Source of the DNA: Coccinella septempunctata
Taxonomy: Eukaryota; Arthropoda; Insecta; Coleoptera; Coccinellidae
Length of the DNA stretch: 64,000 nt
Assembly: GCF_907165205.1 (NCBI RefSeq)
Contig: NC_058193.1
Span: forward strand, 39,592,521 to 39,656,520
Reading direction: 5' to 3'
The translations under genes and the position numbers were made by a program. Position 1 is the first letter of the stretch. Every line of letters begins with the position of its first letter. Shown one piece after another: positions 46,501 to 55,561 of this stretch. The notes under the pieces were generated by a model. The model saw only the letters and a list, made by a program, of their open reading frames with translations, was not told the origin of the DNA and made no database searches.

Positions 46501-48189
46501 TCTTCATATGAAACCCAGACAGATTATGTGCCATCAATAAGGTCACGTGATAATAGTAGGATTAGTAGGGGAAAAATAGTTATTCCAAATAGAAAAGGAA
46601 ATCAATTTCTGTTTTCAACTATATTTGTGAAGTTTTTCAGTTCTCTTTTTCATAGTTACATAGTTTTCATTCTCATTAATGCTTTCCGAAGATGTACAGT
46701 TCTCGTCTGATTCATCATCTCAATATAACTATTCTAGAAACGTCTAGGTTTATCAAGTTTTCATCATGTTTAATCATTGTTTGTCTAAAGTGCACGTTTC
46801 AATGATTGGTCTTCGGTCATTATTTCGTTTTCAATAAGATCAAAGGATTCTGCGCGAATAAAATCGAATTTTTGTTATGCGAAGACAAGAACTATCTGAT
46901 GAAGACGTCAACAGAGTCCTTAGATTGCAACGGGCTGGCCGAACATAAGTCCAAATGACCAATTCATTCGATATCAGTCCAACATTGGTGAAAATTCTGT
47001 TTTTCTGCATGACAATACACTGTCATTTTCTCTAGATGGTTATACTGCCAGAGAAAACAAGGGGAATTCCACATCTAGCATTACCTCCTAGATCTCCTGA
47101 CCTAAATCCAATCGAGGCTTGGGACCAATTATAGAGAGCCCTCGATACCCACAGACCACAGCCAGGAATTCTTTAACAGCTCTTATACTTATCTTTGTCC
47201 AACAGATTGAGCAGTTTCTCAAATACTTGGTAGAAAGCATGCAGAGAAGATGCCAAACAGTTATTAATGCACATGGAACTCATATATCTACTCTGTATTG
47301 AGGATGAAGAGACCCATGAATTTTTTAAATTGAAAATTGATGTTTTATGAAGAGAAAAACACATATTCAGTCAATATTTTCATTTTTTAACGAGCAGTTT
47401 AATTTGAGAAAATTTGGTTGATAGTCCTCTCCATAGTCATAGCTGAAAATGTTTCAAATTGAAACAATCCGAAGCAAGCCATTCATTTTTTGTCGGTTGC
47501 ACGTGGACAAATTCTCTTTCAATGAATAAAACAGATAAAGTACCATTTCGAAGTTTCGGAATAGGTTTTGAGAGAGTATCAGCTAAATTTCTTCGATGAA
47601 AAACGGTATAAGTCACCAGAAGGATTTAAAAAAATTCTTCTCCCTATACAACTTATGTTTGATTGAGAAGAAAGTCCAATGAAATGCATCATATTTCAAA
47701 AAGTATCCCAAAAAATAACTGGAGAAGCTAGAAACTGTTTTCGAAAAGTAGAGGAACATATTCTCTCAACTTGGGAAAATTGAACCTTATTATAAGTAGT
47801 GAAATTTTGAAAGATTCACTTTTCTGAACTAATCTGTCATAAAATCAAGCATGAGATCTATCTCATGCTTGAAAAGTGAATCTTTCAAAATTTCACTGCT
47901 TATAATAAGGTTCAATTTTTCCAGATTGAGTGTTTAATGGTGTCTATTGCATTTCCCTCATGTTTTCAACGTGGAAAATGCGTCGAGTGACACATCATTC
48001 CACAGATAATTCAGAATCTGAGCGAAAAAGATCAAACTCACCTCTGCTCCTATCTTGCGTCCTCGACATATCCAAAGCGGCTTCTTGTACTTCACTGGAA
48101 GTGTCCCTACTCAATATATCGTTGATTGAGAACGGAGTAACACTGGCAGTCCTCTCCTTCTCAATCTTAGGATGTTCCTCCGAACCCAT
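43534..48189 (-). CDS. bap: bagpipe, NK3-class homeobox transcription factor
   Basis: Three exons on the minus strand: 48189-48042, 44443-44220 and 43923-43534, encoding 253 aa. Splice sites are AG|GTGAGT...TTTCAG|AT (phase 1) and CAG|GTAAGA...TTGCAG|GT (phase 0), and the frame is kept across both. Exon 1 carries the TN repressor motif TPFSINDILSR at residues 18-28. The homeodomain is at 81-140: KKRSRAAFTHAQVFELERRF, YLSGPERADLAQALKLTETQ, VKIWYQNRRYKTKR, with Trp128, Asn131 and Tyr134. Intron 2 splits it between homeodomain positions 44 and 45. Downstream, ARKVAVKVLVKDD (153-165) is the motif I associate with NK3/Nkx3 proteins. The C-terminus is Tyr-rich and acidic. In Drosophila, Bagpipe acts in visceral mesoderm downstream of Tinman, its neighbour here. 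Intron 1 (3598 bp) is full of transposon remnants. Confidence 0.94.
44092..44117. repeat. Perfect 12-bp hairpin in bagpipe intron 2
   Basis: TTCTATGGGCAA, a 2-base loop, then TTGCCCATAGAA. About 80 bp further right, beside the splice donor, TATACAGGGTGTCC resembles a MITE terminus, so this small intron may contain a worn mobile element. Confidence 0.8.
44511..45154. mobile_element. Foldback element with long inverted arms, in bagpipe intron 1
   Basis: The ends are TACAGGGTGTCCAGAAATTA and ...TTTTGCCCACCCTGTA. The arms match inward for most of the 644 bp: CTCGAGAACTATAGCAGCTAG appears in inverse on the right side, as do the GAACCTTCTA and GAGAACTT blocks. It has no coding capacity. The terminus TACAGGGTG implies TA target sites like those of the other MITEs, but the sequence is a different family from the 690-bp elements. 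Confidence 0.9.
45194..45850 (+). mobile_element. MITE copy M5, outer ends worn, in bagpipe intron 1
   Basis: It matches the 690-bp family from the AATCGTACAAATATTTCAAC left arm to GACCTCAAGAATCTAACATA. The terminal 15-20 bp are lost on the left and most of the right terminal repeat has degenerated. It is in the same orientation as copies at 51661 and 62259. Confidence 0.9.
46877..47301 (+). pseudogene. Tc1-like transposase remnant, in bagpipe intron 1
   Basis: The translation starts MRRQELSDEDVNRVLRLQRA, a typical Tc1-like N-terminus. After a large internal deletion and frameshifts it reads FLHDN, then SPDLNPIEAWDQL, whose Glu is the third residue of the DD34E triad, and ends VESMQRRCQTVINAHGTH, the usual Tc1-like C-terminus. 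Stops interrupt every region. No terminal repeats were found. It is distinct from the mariner copies. Confidence 0.85.
47774..47922. repeat. Nested hairpin element in bagpipe intron 1
   Basis: Arms of about 50 bp (TTGAACCTTATTATAAG...GATTCACTTTTC and its near-exact inverse) flank about 45 bp of spacer. The spacer ends in a second palindrome, CAAGCATGAGA/TCTCATGCTTG (47846-47871), directly adjoining the right arm. It is probably a small foldback MITE; a transcript of the intron would form a long hairpin. Confidence 0.88.
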
Positions 48190-48283
48190 CGCTATCGAAC
48201 ACCTCTCGAAACACTTACGAAGTTTTCAAAAAAAAGATTAGGAATACGCGAAAACTTTTCAATACGCGTAAGGTCACCCCCTT

Positions 48284-48317
48284 GATCCTGCCTCCTCCAG
48301 ACCGTATCCTGGACTGA
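48284..48317 (-). promoter_or_regulatory. Candidate bagpipe core promoter (Inr plus DPE)
   Basis: On the minus strand TCAGTC (48317-48312) matches the arthropod initiator with A+1 at 48315. GGATC falls exactly at +28 to +32 and fits the DPE consensus RGWYV. That start would give a 126-base 5' leader before the ATG at 48189. No TATA box is seen, as usual for DPE promoters. The match is precise but short. Confidence 0.45.
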
Positions 48318-48880
48318 CATATTTCATCCAAATTGCTCTTGACATCGTTTATGTGTTTCTAATACGGTGCACGATGAGACGTTCCCTCTTCTTCTAATCC
48401 TCCCGCTATCTCCGCCTCTGTCTCTCTTCGGGGGTGGGACCAGCACGTTATTGTTTAATCGTTAAACGTTGTTTTTGATGGCTTTTCACGCATTGCACGG
48501 ATAGATTTAGTCATTGTATATTTTTGTTGGTTAATCTATCTGGGATATTGATGTTAATTTGGTGATTGAAACGTTGGCGATTCGAGAGAGATTGCCAACA
48601 GAAATACGTGATTTGAATATGTGGGAATTGCTAGGGAATAACACTTGGAGAAGGTATGGCTTTGGTGAAGGTGTTCTTGGTACAATAAAGATCATATTAA
48701 TCAGTACAAAGAGGTTATTCTGGAAAACACCAAGTGTGTATTCATGAATTTGAGAAGAAATCTTAAATTCCCTTCACTAATCAGTATGATTTCAGGTGTT
48801 TTATTATATCTATTTATCTTCCAATTTTTGTCGATAAAGATTTATCAAGATAGTAAAGATTCATATTCAAATTACATATA
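48318..48880. other. bagpipe upstream region, no gene seen
   Basis: Pyrimidine-rich around 48380-48430. No coding or repeat signature is recognised; bagpipe regulatory DNA would be expected in or beyond this part. Confidence 0.35.
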
Positions 48881-49615
48881 CGAGGATATATTGAAAAATT
48901 CTTAGCCCACTATAGAACCAAACAAAATTTCTATGTCAAAATATTTTATTACTCAACATATTCTCCTTGTATATATTTATTACAGCGAAACTGCAACGTC
49001 TCTAGACCTTTCAAAAAAATGTTTCTTCTTACTCTGCAAACCAGACCTCCAAATCTTTCATTACTTCCTCGTTGGAAGAAAATTTACGACCTTTTAAACT
49101 TTTTTTCAGTTGAGGAAAGAGATGATAGTTGGATGGAGCTGAATCTGGTAAATAAGAGGGGTGTTCTAGGAATTTAAACCCCAAATCACGAATTTTTTGC
49201 ATGGCAACATGAGATTTGTGTGCAGGGGCGTTGTCCTGAAAAACCAAAACACCTTTGGATAGCTTTCTGCCTCTTTTCTCATTGATTTTTTTCCCGTAGA
49301 GTGGTCAGTAATGTCGAATAGTAATCTCTAGTTATTGTTCTACCCTTAGCCAAAAAATCAATAATGATTACTCCATGGCAATCACAAAAAACTGAAGCCA
49401 GAACTTTTCCAGCAGATTTTTGGAGACGAAACTTCTTAGGTCTTGGGGAACCAGAGTGTCGCCATTCCATCGATTGTTGCTTTGTTTGTGGATCGTAGAA
49501 ATGTACCCAAGTCTCATCCATAATAACAATTCGGTTCAAGAAATCTACATCGTTTTCAAACCGAGCACAGATCGAACGCAATGCTTTTACCCTTGCACGC
49601 TGGAGATCATTCAAA
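48881..49615 (-). mobile_element. mariner copy E, 5'-truncated
   Basis: The 3' inverted repeat starts at 48881 after TA (CGAGGATATATTGAAAAATT). The transposase part covers MDETWVHFYDPQTKQQ to the C-terminus, with QDNAPAHKSH and LPDSAPSNYHLF. The third Asp of PSDY is replaced by Asn here. Homology to the family stops near 49615 and the N-terminal third is missing. The open frame 49279-49704 is a chimera of mariner and flanking DNA. A 7-T run near the 3' end shifts the frame. Confidence 0.93.
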
Positions 49616-51660
49616 AAAATACTTTCCCAATCAAAAATAGGTATTTTATAAGTTTCAATTTCCCGGTCAGTTATTATTTTTCGTCCTTTTGTTTGTTTCC
49701 CCATCCAAAAAATACTTCAGGTATAGAATCTCCGTTTTTTCTTAAATCAGAGCAGATACAAATTGCTCCCATCATGAAAAATAAGGACCAAAAAAACGAT
49801 ACAACAGCTTGTAGAAGCTGTGAATTTGACGAATGTCTCAATTGACGTGAAACCATCAAGTGACATTAAAAAGCCATCAGAATGAGACCAATTATGGAAA
49901 AATAGGACAGTTCGGAAAACAAACATTCCAAATGTTCGTCCGATATATCTGGCGTCAAAATCAGGTAGAATTTTTTCAGCGATACGCCGATGTTGGAAAA
50001 TTATATAGAAAGCTTCCAGTACATACGCATGAGAAATATACCAGGTCAAATTAGAATGAGGGGGGTAATTAGCACCACTACCCCTTTCGTAGATACGCAC
50101 CTGCTTAGTGTAGTTATTTGAATTGTCTACAGCAAATGCATCCACTCCCACAAATGTCTGAATTAGCGAATGCTCAACGATCAATAAATAGACGAATAAG
50201 CTCTTCGTGCCCATCTCGAAACACTCCAATCTCAAGAAGCCCAGTACTTACGTCAAATGCGAATTTGCAGCATGGAAGGAACCACCAAGGTTAGATAAAA
50301 ACTCCATTTCGATCAGACGGAAGTCTCTCCTATCTCCTGAAAACACTTCGGCCACTACACTGTTTTAAATTAGTCTCCGTTCCATAAACAAGAGGCTTGA
50401 GTACGGGCCCTTGAAATAAGTGGGCCACTTCTATACTACATGTGGTTATTATAATCTTTCATAATATACGACGAACAGTAAACATGTATGTACTTCATTT
50501 ATGGGCGATGATGGCTCAAACTGTAAATATTACGCGGATTTTATGAAAATACAGATTGCACCTGGAGAATGTTGGGAGTTGGGTAAATTTAGGAGCCTGG
50601 AGGAGCTGAAACTGTACGTTGAAAACATTCATTAGCGTTGGGATGTTTCACCGGCACCAAAAATGTTGAAAGAAAGAGAAATAATAATAAAGTGTCCAAC
50701 GAAACTTTCTCTCCATCCATATGAGATCAAAAGAAAAGAAGTCACTCTATTCCTTTTAGAAGGACCAAAATCTTGAAGCTCGTACGCCTTCAGAGGACGC
50801 TGCTGAAGTTGATTATAAAACCAAGCAGTCAGGACATTGGAGGATGTCTGTATTTTCTTAAGAAGTATACGCTGCATGTATATAAATATTTCCGCCTAGG
50901 ACTGATCGCCTTAACAACAGTCCGGAAACACATCTCGTTTTGTTTACACCAATATAATCGTTTTAAAAGCAGTTAGAGTTAATATGAACACGTTTTACGC
51001 GTCCTGCTTATTTTACTAAGGAGATTTCGACCGTTTGATGAGGTAATAAAAGGGATACGGAGTCTGGAGTTGATTCCGGAGGTCTATTAGATTTTTTCGG
51101 AATTTCATCATTTCATCATCAAGTGAAATATTGAGTTTTTCCCGAGATGAGTCGTAGCAATACGTAGCCACGTAGAAGAAACGGTCCCAAAACGACTCCC
51201 TACGATCAGAGTTTATAAATGAGCTCTGGCAGATGACTGACGGATTGTTTTTACTACATTATAAACAAACGATTTCATTTATGTCTTTGTTTCTTCTAAT
51301 GGCATCCTTGTTCGACGTGGACGGTAGCTTGTGTAAATAGTCGGATATCAAGCAGAGAGGATTCTGGCACATAAAACGTGTATTATTAGGTTTGTTTGCC
51401 ATCGGATGAACATTAAGTGAATTGCGGTTGGAAAAAGTGGGAGCTCCTTATTCACTCACTGAAAATCTCCGGAGAAGATAGAGTTACATCCGAGATGGCT
51501 CGTCACTACCGAGGGATGCTGTGATGGCTATTGAATGATGGCAGGAAATTGGATAGAGGGTTCATTTGGCGCGGTTTTGATTATCTTGTTCAAGAATTTT
51601 TCGTGAAACGCACTCAAATTGTATTTGTCGAGGATAAACTGTCAAAATTATGCTCTTATA
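49616..51660. other. Intergenic; one weak exon candidate at 50101-50214 (minus)
   Basis: A minus-strand open frame begins at ATG 50214 (MGTKSLFVYLLIVEHSLI..., a signal-peptide-like start) and meets a possible splice donor CAG|GTGCGT at 50101 after 38 codons. No homologue or second exon is recognised, so this may be chance. The rest shows no signature. Confidence 0.25.
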
Positions 51661-52332
51661 CAGGGTGAGTCTTTGACTCGTAAAAATATTTTAACAGTAG
51701 ATTCTTGGGGTCAAAAGAAACATTTTTTTCCTATACCATTTTTTCCGATTTGGACCTCTTTGAAAGATATAGTCATTTGAAGTTTTCATAATTAGCTGGT
51801 GCTACTTTCAGAATAACTAGCTAAATCTGTGACAATATACATCTGTGGATCTTTTAAACAGAGTTGTATTCAGCAAAAGTACCCAATTTTTTTCAAATTA
51901 CAGATACTTTTTTATTTTTGATCATCAAATTACTCTAAAACGGCGCATTGTACGAGAAAATATGAAGGATACTTTTATTTCAACGTTGAAATATTCATTA
52001 GATATCGTCCAACCCAATTTCATGAGTTGGGTTCTTTGAATTTTTGGCATTTTTATGGTACGTGATGGTCATAAAGAGAATACTGGAAGACGTGGGTGAT
52101 ATCTTGTGTTCGAGAAATATTCATCGAATAAATGGAAAACTATATTCCGAAATTCATTTCATTCGATGAAACCGTTTGTGAGAGAACTGAAAATAATATT
52201 TTTTATGGTTGCCCAACAGCCTGTATCTTTTAAACCGAGCCGATACGAAAAAAATGATGAAAGAAAAAAGTGTATCTTCCGAACTGAAGACTCTACTGTT
52301 AAAATATTTGTACGAGTCAAAGATTCAACCTG
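51661..52332 (+). mobile_element. MITE copy M6, full length with TA borders
   Basis: 672 bp from CAGGGTGAGTCTTTGACTCG to ...GAGTCAAAGATTCAACCTG, with TA at 51659-51660 and 52333-52334. The terminal inverted repeats are about 95 bp and well matched. Every frame is broken, so it is non-autonomous; the TA duplication points to Tc1/mariner-type mobilisation. Confidence 0.95.
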
Positions 52333-53515
52333 TAAAAGGCAATGCAACTTTTTCCGAAAAGAACAATTGTTCTCAAATAACCTGCATTGATATTCGTTGG
52401 AAAAAATCCCATATTTCAGTAGCAAGAAATCTCCAAAAAGGGACCTGAAATTTGGTTAAATTTCCAAAAACTCAAAACGGCTACACCGATCCTGACCAAA
52501 ATCAATAGGCTTAGTCGTGAGTTGAATGAGCGTCGAAATGCAGAATTTCACATCGTTAGATTCGATATTGCGAGCTATAGCATCCTCAAAACTTTTTTGC
52601 GATTAAAAAATCTCAAGAGAACCGTTTCTCTGATTTCTACCAAAACTGAGAGACCTATTTTTAACGCTGTGGATATACGAAAAAGAGGTCGATGATAGCT
52701 TCAAAATTGCGACTGATAGCGTGTCCATAAAAATGTTTCACGCACACACAGACACATGTACAGAAAAGTCTCCTTCGAAACTGATTTCGTGATAATTTTT
52801 TCCGAAAAAAACAACAAGACCCTTTGGGCTGGTGCTTGTAAAGACGGTATAACGTGCCTACATCTTAACCCAAAGACGCCAATGAAACCATCGCCTTTTG
52901 CAGAAAGCAGAAGCAGTTTGGTGAGAAGGTTATTTCTAAAAATGATCATATAAATTATATCTACCAGAACTTGGCACTCTGTAACCTTTTTCTTCTAATT
53001 GTATCAATCTACATAAGTGGCAATATGCAGGTAATACCACAAAATTCACAGAGATGCGAAAAAAACCAAACCGCAAAAGCGATCAAACCTAGCCCCATGC
53101 AGCAGTCTGAACACTGTTGCATTTCCGGCCTAGTTGTTTCGCTAAATAAGCCACACGTTTGAGCTGATGGTTACTCTTTTGTGAGGGCGAGAGTCTGCCT
53201 AAAGAAGGGTATTGTTGAAAATCTCTGATTACACACGGGGAACCGTCCGAGCGTCAAAACGACGTCATTAAACGCCCTTCACGAACTGAATAATATCAAC
53301 TATTCTTGATGGTGGTGGTGGCGTGCTCTCGAGTCTTCTTCTGCTTACGCGGCACTATATTCCCGATTCGGGATGCCCAATTTCCATTCTCGTTAATCGG
53401 CGTGCCAGCCGATTGTTCCGCGAACCGAAGAGGACTTTTCTGTATTAAAATGAGAGCAGGAGATTGATGGGATGTGGGAGCTCTCAATCCAGGATGAGTC
53501 AGGGTAGGATGGATA
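52333..53515. other. Intergenic; probable diverged repeat at 52450-52830
   Basis: The stretch CGGCTACACCGATCCTGACC to CACGCACACACAGACACATG has the look of a common insect interspersed repeat, but I see no second copy here to prove it. Open frames on both strands overlap and are not called. Confidence 0.35.
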
Positions 53516-54619
53516 CGAGGATATATTGAAAAATTCTTAGCCTACTATAGAACCAAACACAATTTCAATGTCAAAATAGTTTATAACTCGACATATTCTC
53601 CTCTCAAGTTGATACATTTATTACAGCGAACCTGCATCGTCTCTAGACCTTTCAAAAAAATGTTTCTTCTTGCTCTGCAGACCAGACCACCACAGCTTTT
53701 ATAACCTCCTCGTTGGAAGAAAATTTACGACCTTTTAAACTTTTTTTCAGTTGAGGAAAGAGATGATAGTCGGATGGAGCCAAATCTGGTGAATAAGGGG
53801 GGTGTTCTAGCAATTCAAAACCTAAATCACGAATTTTTTTCATGGCAACATGAGATTTGTGTGCAGGGGCGTTGTCCTGCGAAAACAAAACACCTTTGGA
53901 TAGCTTTCCGCGTCTTTTCTCTTTAATTTTTTCCCGTAGAGTGGTCAGTGATGTCGAATAGTAATCTCCGGTTATTGTTCTACCCTTATCCAAAAAATCA
54001 ATCATGATTACTCCATGGCAATCCGAAAAAACTGAAGCAAGAACTTTTCCAGCAGATTTTTGGACACGAAACTTCTTAGGTCTTGGAGAACCAGAGTGTC
54101 GCCATTCCATCGATTGTTGCTTTGTTTCTGGATCGTGTAAATGTACCCAAGTCTCATCCATAGTAACAATTCGGTTTAATAAGTCTACATCGTTTTCAAA
54201 TCGAGCACAGATCGAACGCGATTCCTCTACCTTTGCACGCTCTGGTCAACATTCAAACATTTTGGGGATTCATTTTGCAGCAATTTTTCTCATGTCCAAA
54301 TTGACGTGAACTATATGATGAACTCGTTCGTATGAAATATTCAGTGCTTCAGATATACGTTTTAGCCCAATTAGACGGCCGGATAAAATCATGTCATGAA
54401 CTGCATCGATATTTTCGGGGACTGACACAGAAACTGGCCTTCACGATCGATCATCATCTTCAATGGAAAATTTACCTCTTTTAAGCTTGCAGTCCAATTT
54501 TTCACGGTCGCATACGAAGGACATTGATCACCAAGGGTACCTATTTAGCATATCTTCGTAAATCTGCTTACCTCTTAACCCTTTCAAATACAGGTACTTG
54601 ATGATGGCACGATACTCCA
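53516..54619 (-). mobile_element. mariner copy F, 5' end replaced by MITE stub
   Basis: The 3' inverted repeat starts at 53516 after TA. The frame 54161-53652 (minus) runs from MDETWVHLHDPETKQQ through SQDNAPAHKSH to YSPDLAPSDYHLFPQ. All three catalytic Asp are therefore intact in one frame, the best-preserved catalytic core in the window. A 7-T run then gives a stop after EETFF. Upstream, deletions (for example in the codons for DQKRAR and GRPV) break the N-terminal DNA-binding region. Homology ends at 54619, inside the second or third helix, where MITE sequence starts. Confidence 0.94.
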
Positions 54620-54703
54620 TCCTTTTCATAATGAGAGTGCCACCCCTGAAAAAACCAAAAGTGTTTCTTTTGAAATATTTGTACGAGTAAAAGACTCACC
54701 CTG
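54620..54703 (+). mobile_element. MITE stub M7 fused to mariner copy F
   Basis: It has CTTTTCATAATGAGAGTGCC, then an internal deletion, then the right terminus (TTTGTACGAGTAAAAGACTC, ACCCTG). It joins mariner F without any visible spacer, so one element was lost into the other by insertion followed by deletion. Confidence 0.85.
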
Positions 54704-55351
54704 TTTTCGTCTTTTTGCCAGAGAATCATCCCATTTACACCCTGCATACGTTCGAAAAAGTTTGAAAAATGCGTTCGGACGCTCATCAAATCAAATATAT
54801 CAAACACTAAATTAATTCGCATAAAAACGAAGGACGATATCAATCGAAACCCCCGGAGCCTCAATCCGTCGATTCCGGCGAGAGTTTCCCCAATTAAAAG
54901 CCATCCCTTTTCATTTTTCCCGAATTTCCATGGCGGTCACGAACCGAGCCCGAGTCATCAGCCCAATTTTCTTATCCGGACCAAATGGCTTATGAAAAAG
55001 TCTGAGCGAAATTCGGCCAATCTTTATTTTCTTTTCAATCACGATCAATTTGCCGGTAACCACAGCCTCTAACAGCCAGTAATGGGACGAGCCGTACGAG
55101 ACCGATTTTATTTGAAACGCTTCAATCAAGGGACCCTTGACTCTGCCACAACTTAAGCTGCCTGGGGGACAGGCTAAGATCGGATCTTGGCAGCCGGAAC
55201 TTTTCATTCAGTTCTCTCATCCTCGAACGATTCATCTCGAACAGTTTTATCATACGAATTTACCGAAAGATCACAAAATAACTGCTAGGTTAGTGACACT
55301 AGGAAGTGACGTGGTGATGACAGTTCGAACTAAATAATTGGTAAAGCTATT
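54704..55351. other. Intergenic, no gene supported
   Basis: A 98-codon minus-strand frame (54911-55207) lies in less AT-rich sequence but has no recognised motif. Non-coding regulatory DNA is equally possible. Confidence 0.35.
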
Positions 55352-55561
55352 AGGTCCTTTCGTTTGCATAAAAAGTGTAGCACTTTTCTACACTCGATTT
55401 TAGTATTCGTTTGCTGATTGAATTTACACCAGTGCAGAGGAGGTGTAGTGTATCTACATCTCCCTTTGACTATGCAAAGATAAACCACACTTCCTCTACA
55501 CTGGTGTGAATCAAATCGAGTGTAAAACAGTGCTACACTTTTTATGCAAACGAAAGAACCT
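55352..55561. mobile_element. 210-bp foldback MITE
   Basis: AGGTCCTTTCGTTTGCATAA at the left end is matched in inverse by TTATGCAAACGAAAGAACCT at the right end, and the inverted match continues inward through AAGTGTAGCAC and CTACACTCGATTT. ATT on both sides may be a 3-bp target duplication. It belongs to neither MITE family described above, and no other copy is in the window. Confidence 0.9.

Noticed and set aside
49279..49704. 141-codon frame beginning MGKQTKGRK and running into mariner sequence
   Set aside because: It is a chance fusion of flanking DNA with truncated mariner copy E; there is no sign of a host-transposase fusion gene such as matching splice sites or a host domain.
49747..50235. 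162-codon minus-strand open frame
   Set aside because: It starts at a non-ATG codon and has no domain; only its first 38 codons after ATG 50214 have an exon-like outline, recorded as a weak finding.
27938..51125. TCAAGTG/TNAAGTG words (NK-2 binding sites), for example at 11918, 27938, 30777, 49855 and 51119, and near the tinman start
   Set aside because: A 7-mer is expected about once per 8 kb counting both strands, so the number seen is what chance predicts. No dense cluster is present.
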